From: Schaalia sp. JY-X169
Lineage (GTDB): Bacteria > Actinomycetota > Actinomycetes > Actinomycetales > Actinomycetaceae
Length of the DNA: 64,000 nt
Direction: 5' to 3'
NCBI RefSeq assembly: GCF_014069575.1
Contig: NZ_CP059675.1
Coordinates: 1,860,001 to 1,924,000 of the forward strand
Shown here: positions 52,123-60,488 of the stretch, piece by piece
Layout: each line of letters opens with the position of its first letter
Position numbering within the stretch: the stretch's first letter is position 1
The notes under the pieces: generated by a model
What the model saw: only the letters and a program-made list of their open reading frames with translations
The model's database searches: none
Told to the model about the DNA's origin: nothing
Position numbers and translations under genes: made by a program

Positions 52123-52629
52123 TCAGTCGAGGCCGAGTGTCTTACGCAGCCGCGCTACATGCCCGGTTGCCTTCACGTTGTACTGAACGACCTCAAGCCG
52201 CCCGTCCTTACCAACCACGAAGGTGGAGCGGATGATGCCCAGGAAGGTCTTGCCGTAGTTCTTCTTAGTCCCCCACACACCCCACGCCGTCATGATGGCG
52301 TGGTCAGGGTCGGAGCCGAGCAGGAAGTTCAGCTGCTGCTTAGCCTGGAATTTCTCCAGTGACGCCATCTTGTCGGCGCTGATTCCAATGACGGTGTACC
52401 CCGCCCCCTTCAGCGAGTTGAGATTGTCCCGGAAATCGCATGCCTCTTTAGTGCACCCAGGCGTACCAGCCTTGGGGTAAAAGTAGACGATGACGCCCTT
52501 CGCAGCGTCCTCGACCAACTTCGCCAGCGTCACTTCGCCCTCTGTGGTTGCAATGGTGAATGGGGGCGCAACCTGGCCCACTTCCAACTTGGCGCCGCGC
52601 GGCGCTGATGTGCTCTCTGTCATAGACAT
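52123..52629 (-). CDS. bcp: Thioredoxin-dependent thiol peroxidase, BCP-type peroxiredoxin
   Basis: A 168-residue AhpC/TSA-fold peroxiredoxin that reduces hydroperoxides. The active site GTPGCTKEACDFRD has the peroxidatic Cys and, five residues on, the resolving Cys typical of BCP. GAKLEVGQVAPPF near the start and KTFLGIIRSTFVV near the end also fit. Two starts are possible, ATG 52629 and ATG 52623; GGAGG lies upstream. First gene of a bcp-VIT1-plsC unit. Confidence 0.94.
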   Translation of the reverse strand: MSMTESTSAPRGAKLEVGQVAPPFTIATTEGEVTLAKLVEDAAKGVIVYFYPKAGTPGCTKEACDFRDNLNSLKGAGYTVIGISADKMASLEKFQAKQQLNFLLGSDPDHAIMTAWGVWGTKKNYGKTFLGIIRSTFVVGKDGRLEVVQYNVKATGHVARLRKTLGLD

Positions 52630-52831
52630 ATTCTGTCACGCACCTCCGACATTTGGAGGTGCCGGGGCGGCAACAGCAGACCGATAGTCGCCGCTGTCCA
52701 CATAGGTCGCCGATAATTCGCCAAAACAACGGCGACCTGTGGCGACAACGGCGACCTCGACCAAAACAACGGCGACCTCGACCAAGGCAGCACCACGCAC
52801 CACAAGGCTGGACTACCGGGGGCCGGGCAAC
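52630..52831. other. Intergenic region with GGTCGCCG hairpin
   Basis: Between bcp and the tRNA. Holds the family E hairpin and direct repeats of AACGGCGACCTCGACCAA; no gene is seen. Confidence 0.5.
52687..52755 (+). repeat. Imperfect 26-bp palindrome followed by direct repeats (family E)
   Basis: Arms 52687-52712 and 52730-52755 with four mismatches and a 17-nt loop. CAAAACAACGGCGACCT recurs at 52721 and 52762, and AACGGCGACCTCGACC at 52747 and 52768, so the unit extends to about 52783. Confidence 0.65.
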
Positions 52832-52867
52832 AAAATCCCGGGTCACCGTCGAAACGATAACCCGGGA
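52832..52867 (-). terminator. Rho-independent terminator after tRNA-Leu
   Basis: Stem TCCCGGGT/ACCCGGGA (52836-52843 and 52860-52867) followed on the minus strand by TTTT. It lies 9 bp past the tRNA end. Confidence 0.8.
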
Positions 52868-52875
52868 CATCACGG

Positions 52876-52957
<82 letters not shown>

Positions 52958-53089
52958 GCGACCGACAGTTATCCTACCCTGAGAACGCCCTCGGCAATAA
53001 CGGGGATGTGCCACACTGTCACGTCCGCGGGAATCCGCCTGCAAGCACGCCTCAAGCGCAAGGGCCCGCCGCCATCCCGCAAGATACCC

Positions 53090-55054
53090 CTACTTACACT
53101 CCGTCAGGCTCGCAACCGAGCTGCTCAGCGCGCCGGTCCCGCCCACCAGGTTGACTTGGGCCACCTTCGAATCCGCGGTCTTGATCTGCTTCGACACCAC
53201 TGAGCCAGGAATGCACGCCCCATTCGACAGCACGAGGCGTTGCGTGGGGTCACCCGCCGGGGCCGCCGCCGACAGCGCATCCGGGAAGTTCCTCCCGGTC
53301 GCCACCCAAACATCCGTTACGGCCTCGCCAGACACCTTGCCGATATAGGTGTTTACGGCGGCGTTCGTGCTGTAGCGACTATCCCCCGCCAGCCGCTCAA
53401 CTTTGAAGTTTGCTGCCAGATTGGTTTGGACATTTCGACCGACAGCACCTTCGCCACCGACAATAACGGCCTTGCTGGTTGCCTTCTTTAGCCCTGAAAC
53501 CACGTCGGCCGACATTCCCTTCCCGGTGACGCCATCGACGAGGACGACCGGCGCCCCCAATGCCCCACCTGCGGCGGCAGCTGACAATGCATCCGGGTAG
53601 TCACGCCCTGTTGCCACAAACACGAGTGGAATCGACTGCCCCTGGAAGAACCTCTTGTAAATGTTCGCGGAGGTTTCATAACGATCAGCGCCCGCAATAC
53701 GCTCCGGGGTCACTCCCGTGGCTCGCTTCAATTGATTTGCGACGTTGTCTGAGACCGCGCCCGTTCCACCAACTATGAATATCTGTGATGGGTTCTTAGC
53801 CTTGACCGCATTGATCACCATCTGGTCGGCACTGGAAGGCTTGGTGAGGAACAGGCTCCCACCCAGCTTTGCGACTGCGGGCCCGATCGAGAGCGCGTCC
53901 GGGAAGGACGCTCCAGTCGCGATGAACACCGGCTTGGCACTGCACGACAGCGCCTTATTGACCGCACAGCTGGTGGAGTAACGGCAATCGCCAGAGACGC
54001 GCTGGACGGGAATTTCCGCCACATTGACCCGAGCTGTCTTGGTAAACGTTTTCTGAGTGGCCAAGTCTTTCACCGTGTATGTGGCATCCACAGCCTTGCC
54101 TGCTTGGGCGTTCGTGAGCTGCAATGTCTTGCCCGACTGGATGGTCTTTCCCCCGACTGCCCAAGAGAACGACTCCGTTACGCCTTGACTACCCGCTCCC
54201 GCGACGGCTGTCGCCATGGTGAGCGTGGAACCCGACGCGGCTTTGCCCGCAATGCTCACTGACAGCGTCAACGCAGGTTGGGCGGGCACAGTAGATCCCC
54301 CTGTCGGCGTTCTGTCGACGTATCCAGTCTTGGAGGGGTTGCCCGCAACGTAGAGCGTCCAGTAACTTCCAACCTTCGCCACGCCCGCCGCGCCCATTTG
54401 CCCGTGCTTGTCCATCAACCACTCGCGGTGCTTGGTTGAGTTCAACCACGCGTTCGCCACCTGCTGCTCGGTTGAAAAACCTTTGCCGATCAGGTCACCA
54501 CCCAATTGCCATCCAGCGTTCTTCGCAAATGATGCCTGGTACCTGTAGTCATAAACCTCATACATATGGACGAACTTGTTCACCTTGTTCATGTAGGTCG
54601 ACCACGTCAGCGCCGCATCGTACATGGGCTGCACGTTGAGGAGTGGGCTGAGCCCCGCCTTCTTACGTTCCTGGTTGATGATGCCGAGGGCGACATCGCC
54701 TGGAACCGTCGTGGTTGTGGCCGAGGCCGCCATCAGGCCCACTTGCTCAAGGCCATCGCCCTCGTCTGCCACGAGCCCCTCGGGCACAACCGGCTCGAGC
54801 ACTTCAGTGGACTCACCCGTCCCCTCACCCGCGTCTTCCACGGTGTCTGGAACCTGTGCTACAACGTCCTCCTGCGTGGCCTTCTCATCCGAAGTGACCG
54901 TTTGACTCTCTTCCGCCTGTGAAGAATCCGCAACCGGCATCGCCACTGCTGGGAGCGCCGTTGCTCCCAGTGACAAACCAATAAGCCCCGCCAAACCAAC
55001 TCGAACCCAAGGGCTCAAGAAACCCCTATTGCTGTCGCGCTTATTGCTAAGCAT
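53090..55054 (-). CDS. Secreted CAP-domain protein with three cell-wall-binding (CWB2) repeats
   Basis: 654 residues: a signal peptide (about 1-38, ending PAVA), an acidic linker, a CAP/SCP domain (about 93-210; LGIINQERKKAGLSPLL, AWLNSTKHREWLM), an Ig-like segment (about 220-350), then three CWB2 repeats starting at RVSGDCRYSTSC, RIAGADRYETSA and RLAGDSRYSTNA, each with an FPDALS core. CWB2 modules hold proteins to anionic wall polymers without sortase. ATG 55054 is preferred to TTG 55060 because AGGTGG is correctly spaced. A phased CCCACCCG array lies 166-248 bp upstream. Its role may be wall-associated host interaction; CAP activity is not predictable. Confidence 0.92.
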   Translation of the reverse strand: MLSNKRDSNRGFLSPWVRVGLAGLIGLSLGATALPAVAMPVADSSQAEESQTVTSDEKATQEDVVAQVPDTVEDAGEGTGESTEVLEPVVPEGLVADEGDGLEQVGLMAASATTTTVPGDVALGIINQERKKAGLSPLLNVQPMYDAALTWSTYMNKVNKFVHMYEVYDYRYQASFAKNAGWQLGGDLIGKGFSTEQQVANAWLNSTKHREWLMDKHGQMGAAGVAKVGSYWTLYVAGNPSKTGYVDRTPTGGSTVPAQPALTLSVSIAGKAASGSTLTMATAVAGAGSQGVTESFSWAVGGKTIQSGKTLQLTNAQAGKAVDATYTVKDLATQKTFTKTARVNVAEIPVQRVSGDCRYSTSCAVNKALSCSAKPVFIATGASFPDALSIGPAVAKLGGSLFLTKPSSADQMVINAVKAKNPSQIFIVGGTGAVSDNVANQLKRATGVTPERIAGADRYETSANIYKRFFQGQSIPLVFVATGRDYPDALSAAAAGGALGAPVVLVDGVTGKGMSADVVSGLKKATSKAVIVGGEGAVGRNVQTNLAANFKVERLAGDSRYSTNAAVNTYIGKVSGEAVTDVWVATGRNFPDALSAAAPAGDPTQRLVLSNGACIPGSVVSKQIKTADSKVAQVNLVGGTGALSSSVASLTECK

Positions 55055-55135
55055 CGACAATCACCACCTGTCGCCTTTGACATCCTGCATTTGACCGGTT
55101 CACCGTGCAAACCTGGGTTCACCCGACAAAACGCC

Positions 55136-55160
55136 GACATCAACGAGAAGCGGTGATGTC
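55136..55160 (-). promoter_or_regulatory. Small inverted repeat GACATCA/TGATGTC upstream of the CAP gene
   Basis: A perfect 7-bp inverted repeat with an 11-nt spacer, 82 bp before the start codon. It could be an operator or a leader hairpin. Confidence 0.35.
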
Positions 55161-55219
55161 ACAAATCAGCTTAGGTAGCCAGAATTCAATAACAGAGTCA
55201 TCGGCAAACTGCAAGCGCT

Positions 55220-55302
55220 CCCACCCGATTCACCACCCGTTTTATGTGTGAGATCAAGCCCAAGGTCCCACGCCCACCCACTGGACCACAGTCACCCACC
55301 CG
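55220..55302 (-). promoter_or_regulatory. Phased array of CCCACCCG-like boxes upstream of the CAP gene
   Basis: Boxes at 55220-55227 (perfect), 55232-55239 (ACCACCCG), 55273-55280 (CCCACCCA) and 55295-55302 (perfect), same orientation relative to the gene as at the adhesin. Start-to-start distances are 12, 41 and 22 bp. The last two intervals match the 42 and 22 bp of the adhesin array. Confidence 0.6.
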
Positions 55303-55313
55303 AACAAAACAGA

Positions 55314-57770
55314 TCAGGTGAGCAGTCCCAGCATGTGCGCCGTCGTCAACGCCTCACCCCGCGATGGGGCCCGCAACTTTGCGTAGATGCTCCGGCAGTG
55401 ACTCTTCAACGTGTTGGGAGAAAGGTAAAGGTCACTGGCAGTTTCAACCATGGTCTTATTCTTGGTCAGCGCCTGCAACACCTCAATCTCCGCTTTGCTG
55501 AGGGCCCCGTACTGATGCGCGCGCCCCTCAACACGCGTGGCCTGGAGCGCTTCGACCAACCAACCCATCCCAAGGTCGTCGGCAACTTCCGCAAACATCT
55601 CGTAGGGCACCGTCCCCACCAGGGCATCGAGGGCGACCGGCGTCAGTGAAGCCTGCAGTCCCTGCAGTGTCTGCTGCGCTGCCTCGCGGTTCCCCATCCC
55701 ATATTGGGCAAGCGCCGCTACCAGCTCACTTTCCTGCTGGGTCCGCGCCGAAGTCCCAGCAGGCACCTGCGCTGCGATCCGTGCCGCGTCCTCGTACTGA
55801 CCTTGAAACAACGCGAGCCGAGCCCTCGACTGGCGCAGCCCTGTCGACTCCTGCGAGCCGGGAAGGTTTGACAGCGAGGCGATCTGCTTCGCCGCGTCCT
55901 TGTACCTTCCCGTCGTCGTCGCCAGATCGGCCAGACGCCACCCCAACTTCAGTTGCCAGTAGGGAGAAAGCACGCGCCCCACCGCCGCCTGCCTCATCCG
56001 GCTGTTCATCTGCACGAGGGCGTGCCCGCTACCACGCAAACGCCCCGTGACCAGGCTCTCAGCCATGACAACCATGGGCCACTGTTCCATTCGGTCCATC
56101 GCGGGGATCAGCCGTTCCAGCGCACCTGTGGCCGGAGCGCAATCACCCTTCTGGTACGCCGTAAACACCCGTGCGATGTCTCCGTCTGTCCACGAAAACT
56201 CTGGAGCTACGAACTCCGCGTTGGCCGCAAGCGCGTCAGCCCTCTCCAACGCGGCGGCTGCAGCGTCTCCTTCTCCCTGCAGACTGTGCGCCAGTGCGGC
56301 CAACGAAAGTGCGTGCACCTGTTCGAGGACGTTTCCCTGTTCGAGGGCGATGTCCAGTCCCCACCGCGCCGCCTCCAACCCGACGTTGAGGTCCCCTACC
56401 AGCACCCCGGTCAGCGAGATGACTGCGTAGAGGATCGGGGCTTTGGGGTTGGCGAGGACGCCTTGGCGCAGCCTTTCATCAGCCATCTGCTCCATGAGTG
56501 CCACGGAGCTGCCCAGGGCAGCGTCCCACATGCCAAGCATCCGCTCCACGGCGATTTTCGATGCGGCAGAGGGTACAGCAACTTGCAGGTCGGGTGAGGC
56601 GGAACGTTCGGTCAGTACCCTGTGGAGGCGACCGGCCAGGTCCTCCATCAGTGAGGCGGGCGTCGAGGGTAGCGGTCGTTCCAACACCAGCCTGACCAAC
56701 ATCAGGGTGGGATGTTCTTCCAACTGTTCCAAGGGGAGGTTGCGCACCGCCTCAAGCGTTGTCTCCCCACCATCGAGGGTCTCCTGGAAATGCACATGCG
56801 CCACGTCCTGTGCGTCCTTGAACGCACCCAAGGCGACCAGATCAGCAACGGCTTGTGGCGGCGATTCATCGCCACGGGCGAGGGCGTGACGTCGCTTGAG
56901 TTCACGTAACTCCCAAGCCTCCCAATGGTGGGATCCCTGGTGCATCAACCCGGCCCGCAGACCCTCCCTCACTGCGTAGTGGGTGTGTACTTCACGCTCG
57001 TCGTCCCCATATGCTGCGCTAGAAGTCACCGCTTCCACAACGCCCTCGGCCTGCAACCGTTTCATGGTCGTCTCTGCGTCGCTGCAACTGATGCCGAGGG
57101 CGTCCCCGAGTAGCTCGGGACGCACCACATCGAGGGACGCAGCAGCAAAGAGTGCCTTTTTTGCCAAGTCGCCGGGCAGATTGTCGTAAATCGTTGCAGC
57201 CAACTGACCGAGTACTTCACCGGCGTCCGCACCGTCGCGATGGGCACTGAGGGCCACGCGAGTTCCTAGCGGCCAACCCGATAAAGACTTCAGCAGCGGG
57301 GCCCGACTCTGGTAGTCATCGACATCCAGAAGGTCGGCCAGCTCGGCGACCTCGTGGGACTCAAGGCGGAGGTCGGTCGCGGTGATGGCGAGGTCGGACG
57401 CGATGCTATCCAGTCCGCATCGACCCGACACTACGATAGCGTGCTCCCCACGCTCGGCAACCAGCTCTTTGACTGCCGTCTCGGCAAGCCGATTGTTACA
57501 GTCATCAATGATGATTGTGGCGTCACCGGAGTCCCCAAGAAGTGCTTCAACCACGCGCGGCAAATTGCGGATGTCATGATCGGCTAGGGAAAGCCACTGC
57601 ACTGTCTCTCCGTGCTCCCGCTTGGCACGGGCCCACTGGCTGAGCAACGTGGTCTTGCCGTAGCCCGCCGGAGCCTGAACAGTCACGATCATTCCGGGGA
57701 CGGTCACACACCACAGCCTCTGCTCAAGGGCAGGGCGATGAAGCACCTTCACACGGACCGCAGGGATCAT
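55314..57770 (-). CDS. MalT-like LuxR-family regulator, second module, distal copy
   Basis: 818 residues with Walker A APAGYGKTT (about 34), Walker-B-like TIIIDDC, a long helical TPR-like region and a C-terminal LuxR helix-turn-helix (VETASDLYLSPNTLKSHCRSIYAKL). It is 38 bp downstream of a second regulator of the same type, so the two are probably co-transcribed and may form mixed oligomers. Sequence identity to the other regulators is visibly low outside the ATPase loop and the helix-turn-helix, so they are old paralogues. The phased box array upstream of the CAP gene begins right after its stop codon. Confidence 0.92.
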   Translation of the reverse strand: MIPAVRVKVLHRPALEQRLWCVTVPGMIVTVQAPAGYGKTTLLSQWARAKREHGETVQWLSLADHDIRNLPRVVEALLGDSGDATIIIDDCNNRLAETAVKELVAERGEHAIVVSGRCGLDSIASDLAITATDLRLESHEVAELADLLDVDDYQSRAPLLKSLSGWPLGTRVALSAHRDGADAGEVLGQLAATIYDNLPGDLAKKALFAAASLDVVRPELLGDALGISCSDAETTMKRLQAEGVVEAVTSSAAYGDDEREVHTHYAVREGLRAGLMHQGSHHWEAWELRELKRRHALARGDESPPQAVADLVALGAFKDAQDVAHVHFQETLDGGETTLEAVRNLPLEQLEEHPTLMLVRLVLERPLPSTPASLMEDLAGRLHRVLTERSASPDLQVAVPSAASKIAVERMLGMWDAALGSSVALMEQMADERLRQGVLANPKAPILYAVISLTGVLVGDLNVGLEAARWGLDIALEQGNVLEQVHALSLAALAHSLQGEGDAAAAALERADALAANAEFVAPEFSWTDGDIARVFTAYQKGDCAPATGALERLIPAMDRMEQWPMVVMAESLVTGRLRGSGHALVQMNSRMRQAAVGRVLSPYWQLKLGWRLADLATTTGRYKDAAKQIASLSNLPGSQESTGLRQSRARLALFQGQYEDAARIAAQVPAGTSARTQQESELVAALAQYGMGNREAAQQTLQGLQASLTPVALDALVGTVPYEMFAEVADDLGMGWLVEALQATRVEGRAHQYGALSKAEIEVLQALTKNKTMVETASDLYLSPNTLKSHCRSIYAKLRAPSRGEALTTAHMLGLLT

Positions 57771-57808
57771 AACGATCCATGGTACGCCCTCACCCTCTAA
57801 CTCACCCG

Positions 57809-60355
57809 CTAAAGGAGGCCCAAACCGCGCGCAACACTGAGCATGTCCGCTTTGCTTGTCACATCCAACTTGGAATAGATCTGCCTCAAGTGTGCCTTTA
57901 CAGTGTTGGGCGAGAGGGATAGCTCCACTGCCGCCTTGTTGATTGTGCTCGCGTTCCCAACAGCCTGAACGATCGCTCGTTCGCGCGTGGTGAGGGGCTC
58001 AATCGTCCTCGATCGGTAACGCGCAGGGACCGCCTCAATAAGCTCAATAAGACGGGAATCACCCTTGTGGTGGGCGGCCTCAGCCAAACCGTGTAGAACT
58101 CCGTAAGGAATGGTCGGCAGGATCATCTGTACTTGGCCACGCCCCGCTCGCAGGTCAACACCATGTAGCAGGGATAGTGCCATTGCTTGGTCGCCTGCGG
58201 TGAAAAACGCGGCGGCCCCGAGCAGCATCGCACTCTGTGCGTGCAGACCCGTGGATCCGGCCTCTAGTAGCTGCTCGGTTATGCGGATGGCTTCCAACGG
58301 CTTCCCTTGGTGGAACGCCAAGCGCCCGGTTGCCAGGATGACGTCACGGGTTTGCTCAAGTGGAACCTCGAGCACTGCCTGTGCAACCAGAAGATTTGAG
58401 TCGTGTATTGCCAGGTTCGCCATTGTGGCGGCCAGCAACGCTTCGGTGTAACCGGAGAGTCGAGGATCAGCACGTTCCTGCAAGCGCCAGCGTAATTTCT
58501 CAAGTGCGGGGCGGCTCCCCCGGCTTGAGCGGAGGACCCAAGACTCGATAACTGCGAAAAGTGCCCACTGTTCCATCCGCGGCAAGAGGTGCTCTATCGA
58601 AGTCAGGAACTGCGCGGCTTCCTGGTTCTTCCCCCCGAAGAGGGCGACCATGGCGCGCGCTATCGTCCCATTGATTAGGTCAATCTCTACGGTGCTCGCT
58701 TCAGCCGATGTCCTGATGGCATCTGCCCGCTTCAAGTACCGGGCAGCTTCTTCTGGATTCACCTGCATGGCATGAAGCAGCGCCAGCCGCTCCAGCGTGG
58801 CGGCCTGCACGGCTGGGACCAGCTCATCTGTCGCTACCCGCAACGAACGGCTTGAAGTCCGCTCCGCCAACTCGTAGTCGCCCGTCAAGATGCCGGTTAG
58901 GCTTGCAACTGCATACATTAGCGGCAGTTCCGAGGCCGTCCCCCAGTATGTCCTATGACGGTGCTGTGAGAGGCGCAGCTCCAACTGCTCCGCTAGGGTA
59001 GACGCCTTCTCCCAGTGACCCAAGATCCGCTCTGCCGCAACCAGGTAAGTGAGGTGGACAGCGTCCGCATCACCCAGCTTGGCGCCATTTGCCGAGTACA
59101 CGGCATCGGCAACCCGCGTCGCAATTGAGCGCACCTGGTCAAGTGGAACGGAGGCATCGTTGAGTTGAAGCAGCATCAGAAGCGCCAGAAGTGTCGGTAA
59201 CCCTGCCAGATCACTTTGAGGTATTTGCTCCAGTTTCCGCACTACTGGCCCCGGAGCGCTGGTGATGCGGGAGAAGAAGCGGATCGCCAGGGTTTCGGCC
59301 TCGTCCAACTGTCCGTTCTCCAGCAGCAAGACAAGAGCATCGGTTGGATCGTGTTCGGCGAGGTCGCGGGCGTGCAGAAGCCTGATCCGCGCAACGTCTT
59401 CATCATCCAGAAACGCCTCCTGGAACCGGGTCAACGTGTGTTTCAAGCCGCGGTGGGGCACGTAAATCCCACCCCCGCGCACCCAACGCCTCTCAACTAG
59501 ACCGCGAGAGCTCAACTCAACCAAACACTGCTGCAAGTTCGCTGGGGGCAGTCCTGTTGCTTCCAGAAGCACAACCGCGGAGGTGCCCCCAACAGCTGCG
59601 ATTGTTGAGAAGACTCGGGACGCTTCCACCGTGAGTGACGCGGCATCGATGCGTTCTAGGAACAGGGCCAATCCAAGATCATCCGCTCCATCACAGGTGC
59701 CCTGCAGAATCGATGAGGTCGCAAGCGGCCACCCACCGATCTCAGTTATCAGTTCAAGAGCCTCGCCTCCTGCCGCCGACAGCTGAGAAAAACCAGGCAG
59801 TGCTGCAACTTCTTCAGGAGTGAAAGCCAGATCCCGCGCGAAAAGTACCTTGCTGTCGACCTGTGACGTAACAAGTGGGGTGTCGAAAGAGGCGAAGCGG
59901 CGCCCGGACATAACAAGATGAATATGCTCGCTACTCATGAAAACGCGGAGCAAACGGTCGTCAAGATCCGGGTTGGTGATCTGCTCATAGTCATCCAGGA
60001 CGACGACGACTGGTTCGATCAGGCCCTCAACCCACTGCAGGCCGCGTTCCCTCGCCGCCGCAATGCTGCTGCTGCGCTGGGGTGACCCCTGCAACTTAAA
60101 GCTGAAGTCCGCAACCTGCTTCCATAGGGAAAGTGGTTCTTCGAGGTCGGCCGCGCTTAGACGTAGAAGCGGGACGCCCTCGGGCAAAGACGCAGTCCAC
60201 TGTCGGAGCAGCTCAGTCTTCCCGTAACCAGCCGGAGCAGAAAGAACTGTCAGCGGCGCAAGGTCCACCCCGGGAGTGCCAAGGCGCTCAACAAGCTGCT
60301 GCCGCTCCACAGGCGTGCTTGAACCCAGGTTCACAACTCCACTTTCCACTGCCAT
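57809..60355 (-). CDS. MalT-like LuxR-family regulator, second module, proximal copy
   Basis: 848 residues with Walker A APAGYGKTE (about 42), Walker-B-like VVVLDDYEQ, a helical middle and a C-terminal LuxR helix-turn-helix (INKAAVELSLSPNTVKAHLRQIYSKL). It closely follows the second adhesin, after a terminator. ATG 60355 is preferred over TTG 60358. Inducers of such proteins are often small molecules (maltotriose for MalT); nothing here tells which one. Confidence 0.92.
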   Translation of the reverse strand: MAVESGVVNLGSSTPVERQQLVERLGTPGVDLAPLTVLSAPAGYGKTELLRQWTASLPEGVPLLRLSAADLEEPLSLWKQVADFSFKLQGSPQRSSSIAAARERGLQWVEGLIEPVVVVLDDYEQITNPDLDDRLLRVFMSSEHIHLVMSGRRFASFDTPLVTSQVDSKVLFARDLAFTPEEVAALPGFSQLSAAGGEALELITEIGGWPLATSSILQGTCDGADDLGLALFLERIDAASLTVEASRVFSTIAAVGGTSAVVLLEATGLPPANLQQCLVELSSRGLVERRWVRGGGIYVPHRGLKHTLTRFQEAFLDDEDVARIRLLHARDLAEHDPTDALVLLLENGQLDEAETLAIRFFSRITSAPGPVVRKLEQIPQSDLAGLPTLLALLMLLQLNDASVPLDQVRSIATRVADAVYSANGAKLGDADAVHLTYLVAAERILGHWEKASTLAEQLELRLSQHRHRTYWGTASELPLMYAVASLTGILTGDYELAERTSSRSLRVATDELVPAVQAATLERLALLHAMQVNPEEAARYLKRADAIRTSAEASTVEIDLINGTIARAMVALFGGKNQEAAQFLTSIEHLLPRMEQWALFAVIESWVLRSSRGSRPALEKLRWRLQERADPRLSGYTEALLAATMANLAIHDSNLLVAQAVLEVPLEQTRDVILATGRLAFHQGKPLEAIRITEQLLEAGSTGLHAQSAMLLGAAAFFTAGDQAMALSLLHGVDLRAGRGQVQMILPTIPYGVLHGLAEAAHHKGDSRLIELIEAVPARYRSRTIEPLTTRERAIVQAVGNASTINKAAVELSLSPNTVKAHLRQIYSKLDVTSKADMLSVARGLGLL

Positions 60356-60413
60356 CAAGTACTTCTTGCCCCAAGCACTCTACCGCGTTCAGCGTTCTTT
60401 TCAGCGCGCGCGA

Positions 60414-60447
60414 AGGACCCCCGGGGTTTTCACATCCCGGGGGTCCT
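60414..60447 (-). terminator. Terminator after the second adhesin
   Basis: A perfect 12-bp stem (60414-60425 and 60436-60447) with a 10-nt loop, between the adhesin stop and the regulator start, as in the first module. Confidence 0.75.
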
Positions 60448-60488
60448 CTCACTCACGGTGGCGCCATCACCTTGGCGTCACCACTTGC

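Noticed and set aside
55061-55313. A c-di-AMP riboswitch upstream of the CAP/CWB2 gene
   Set aside because: Wall-protein genes in actinobacteria often have one, but I could not find its conserved helices or G-rich core here; only a 7-bp inverted repeat and the CCCACCCG boxes are seen.
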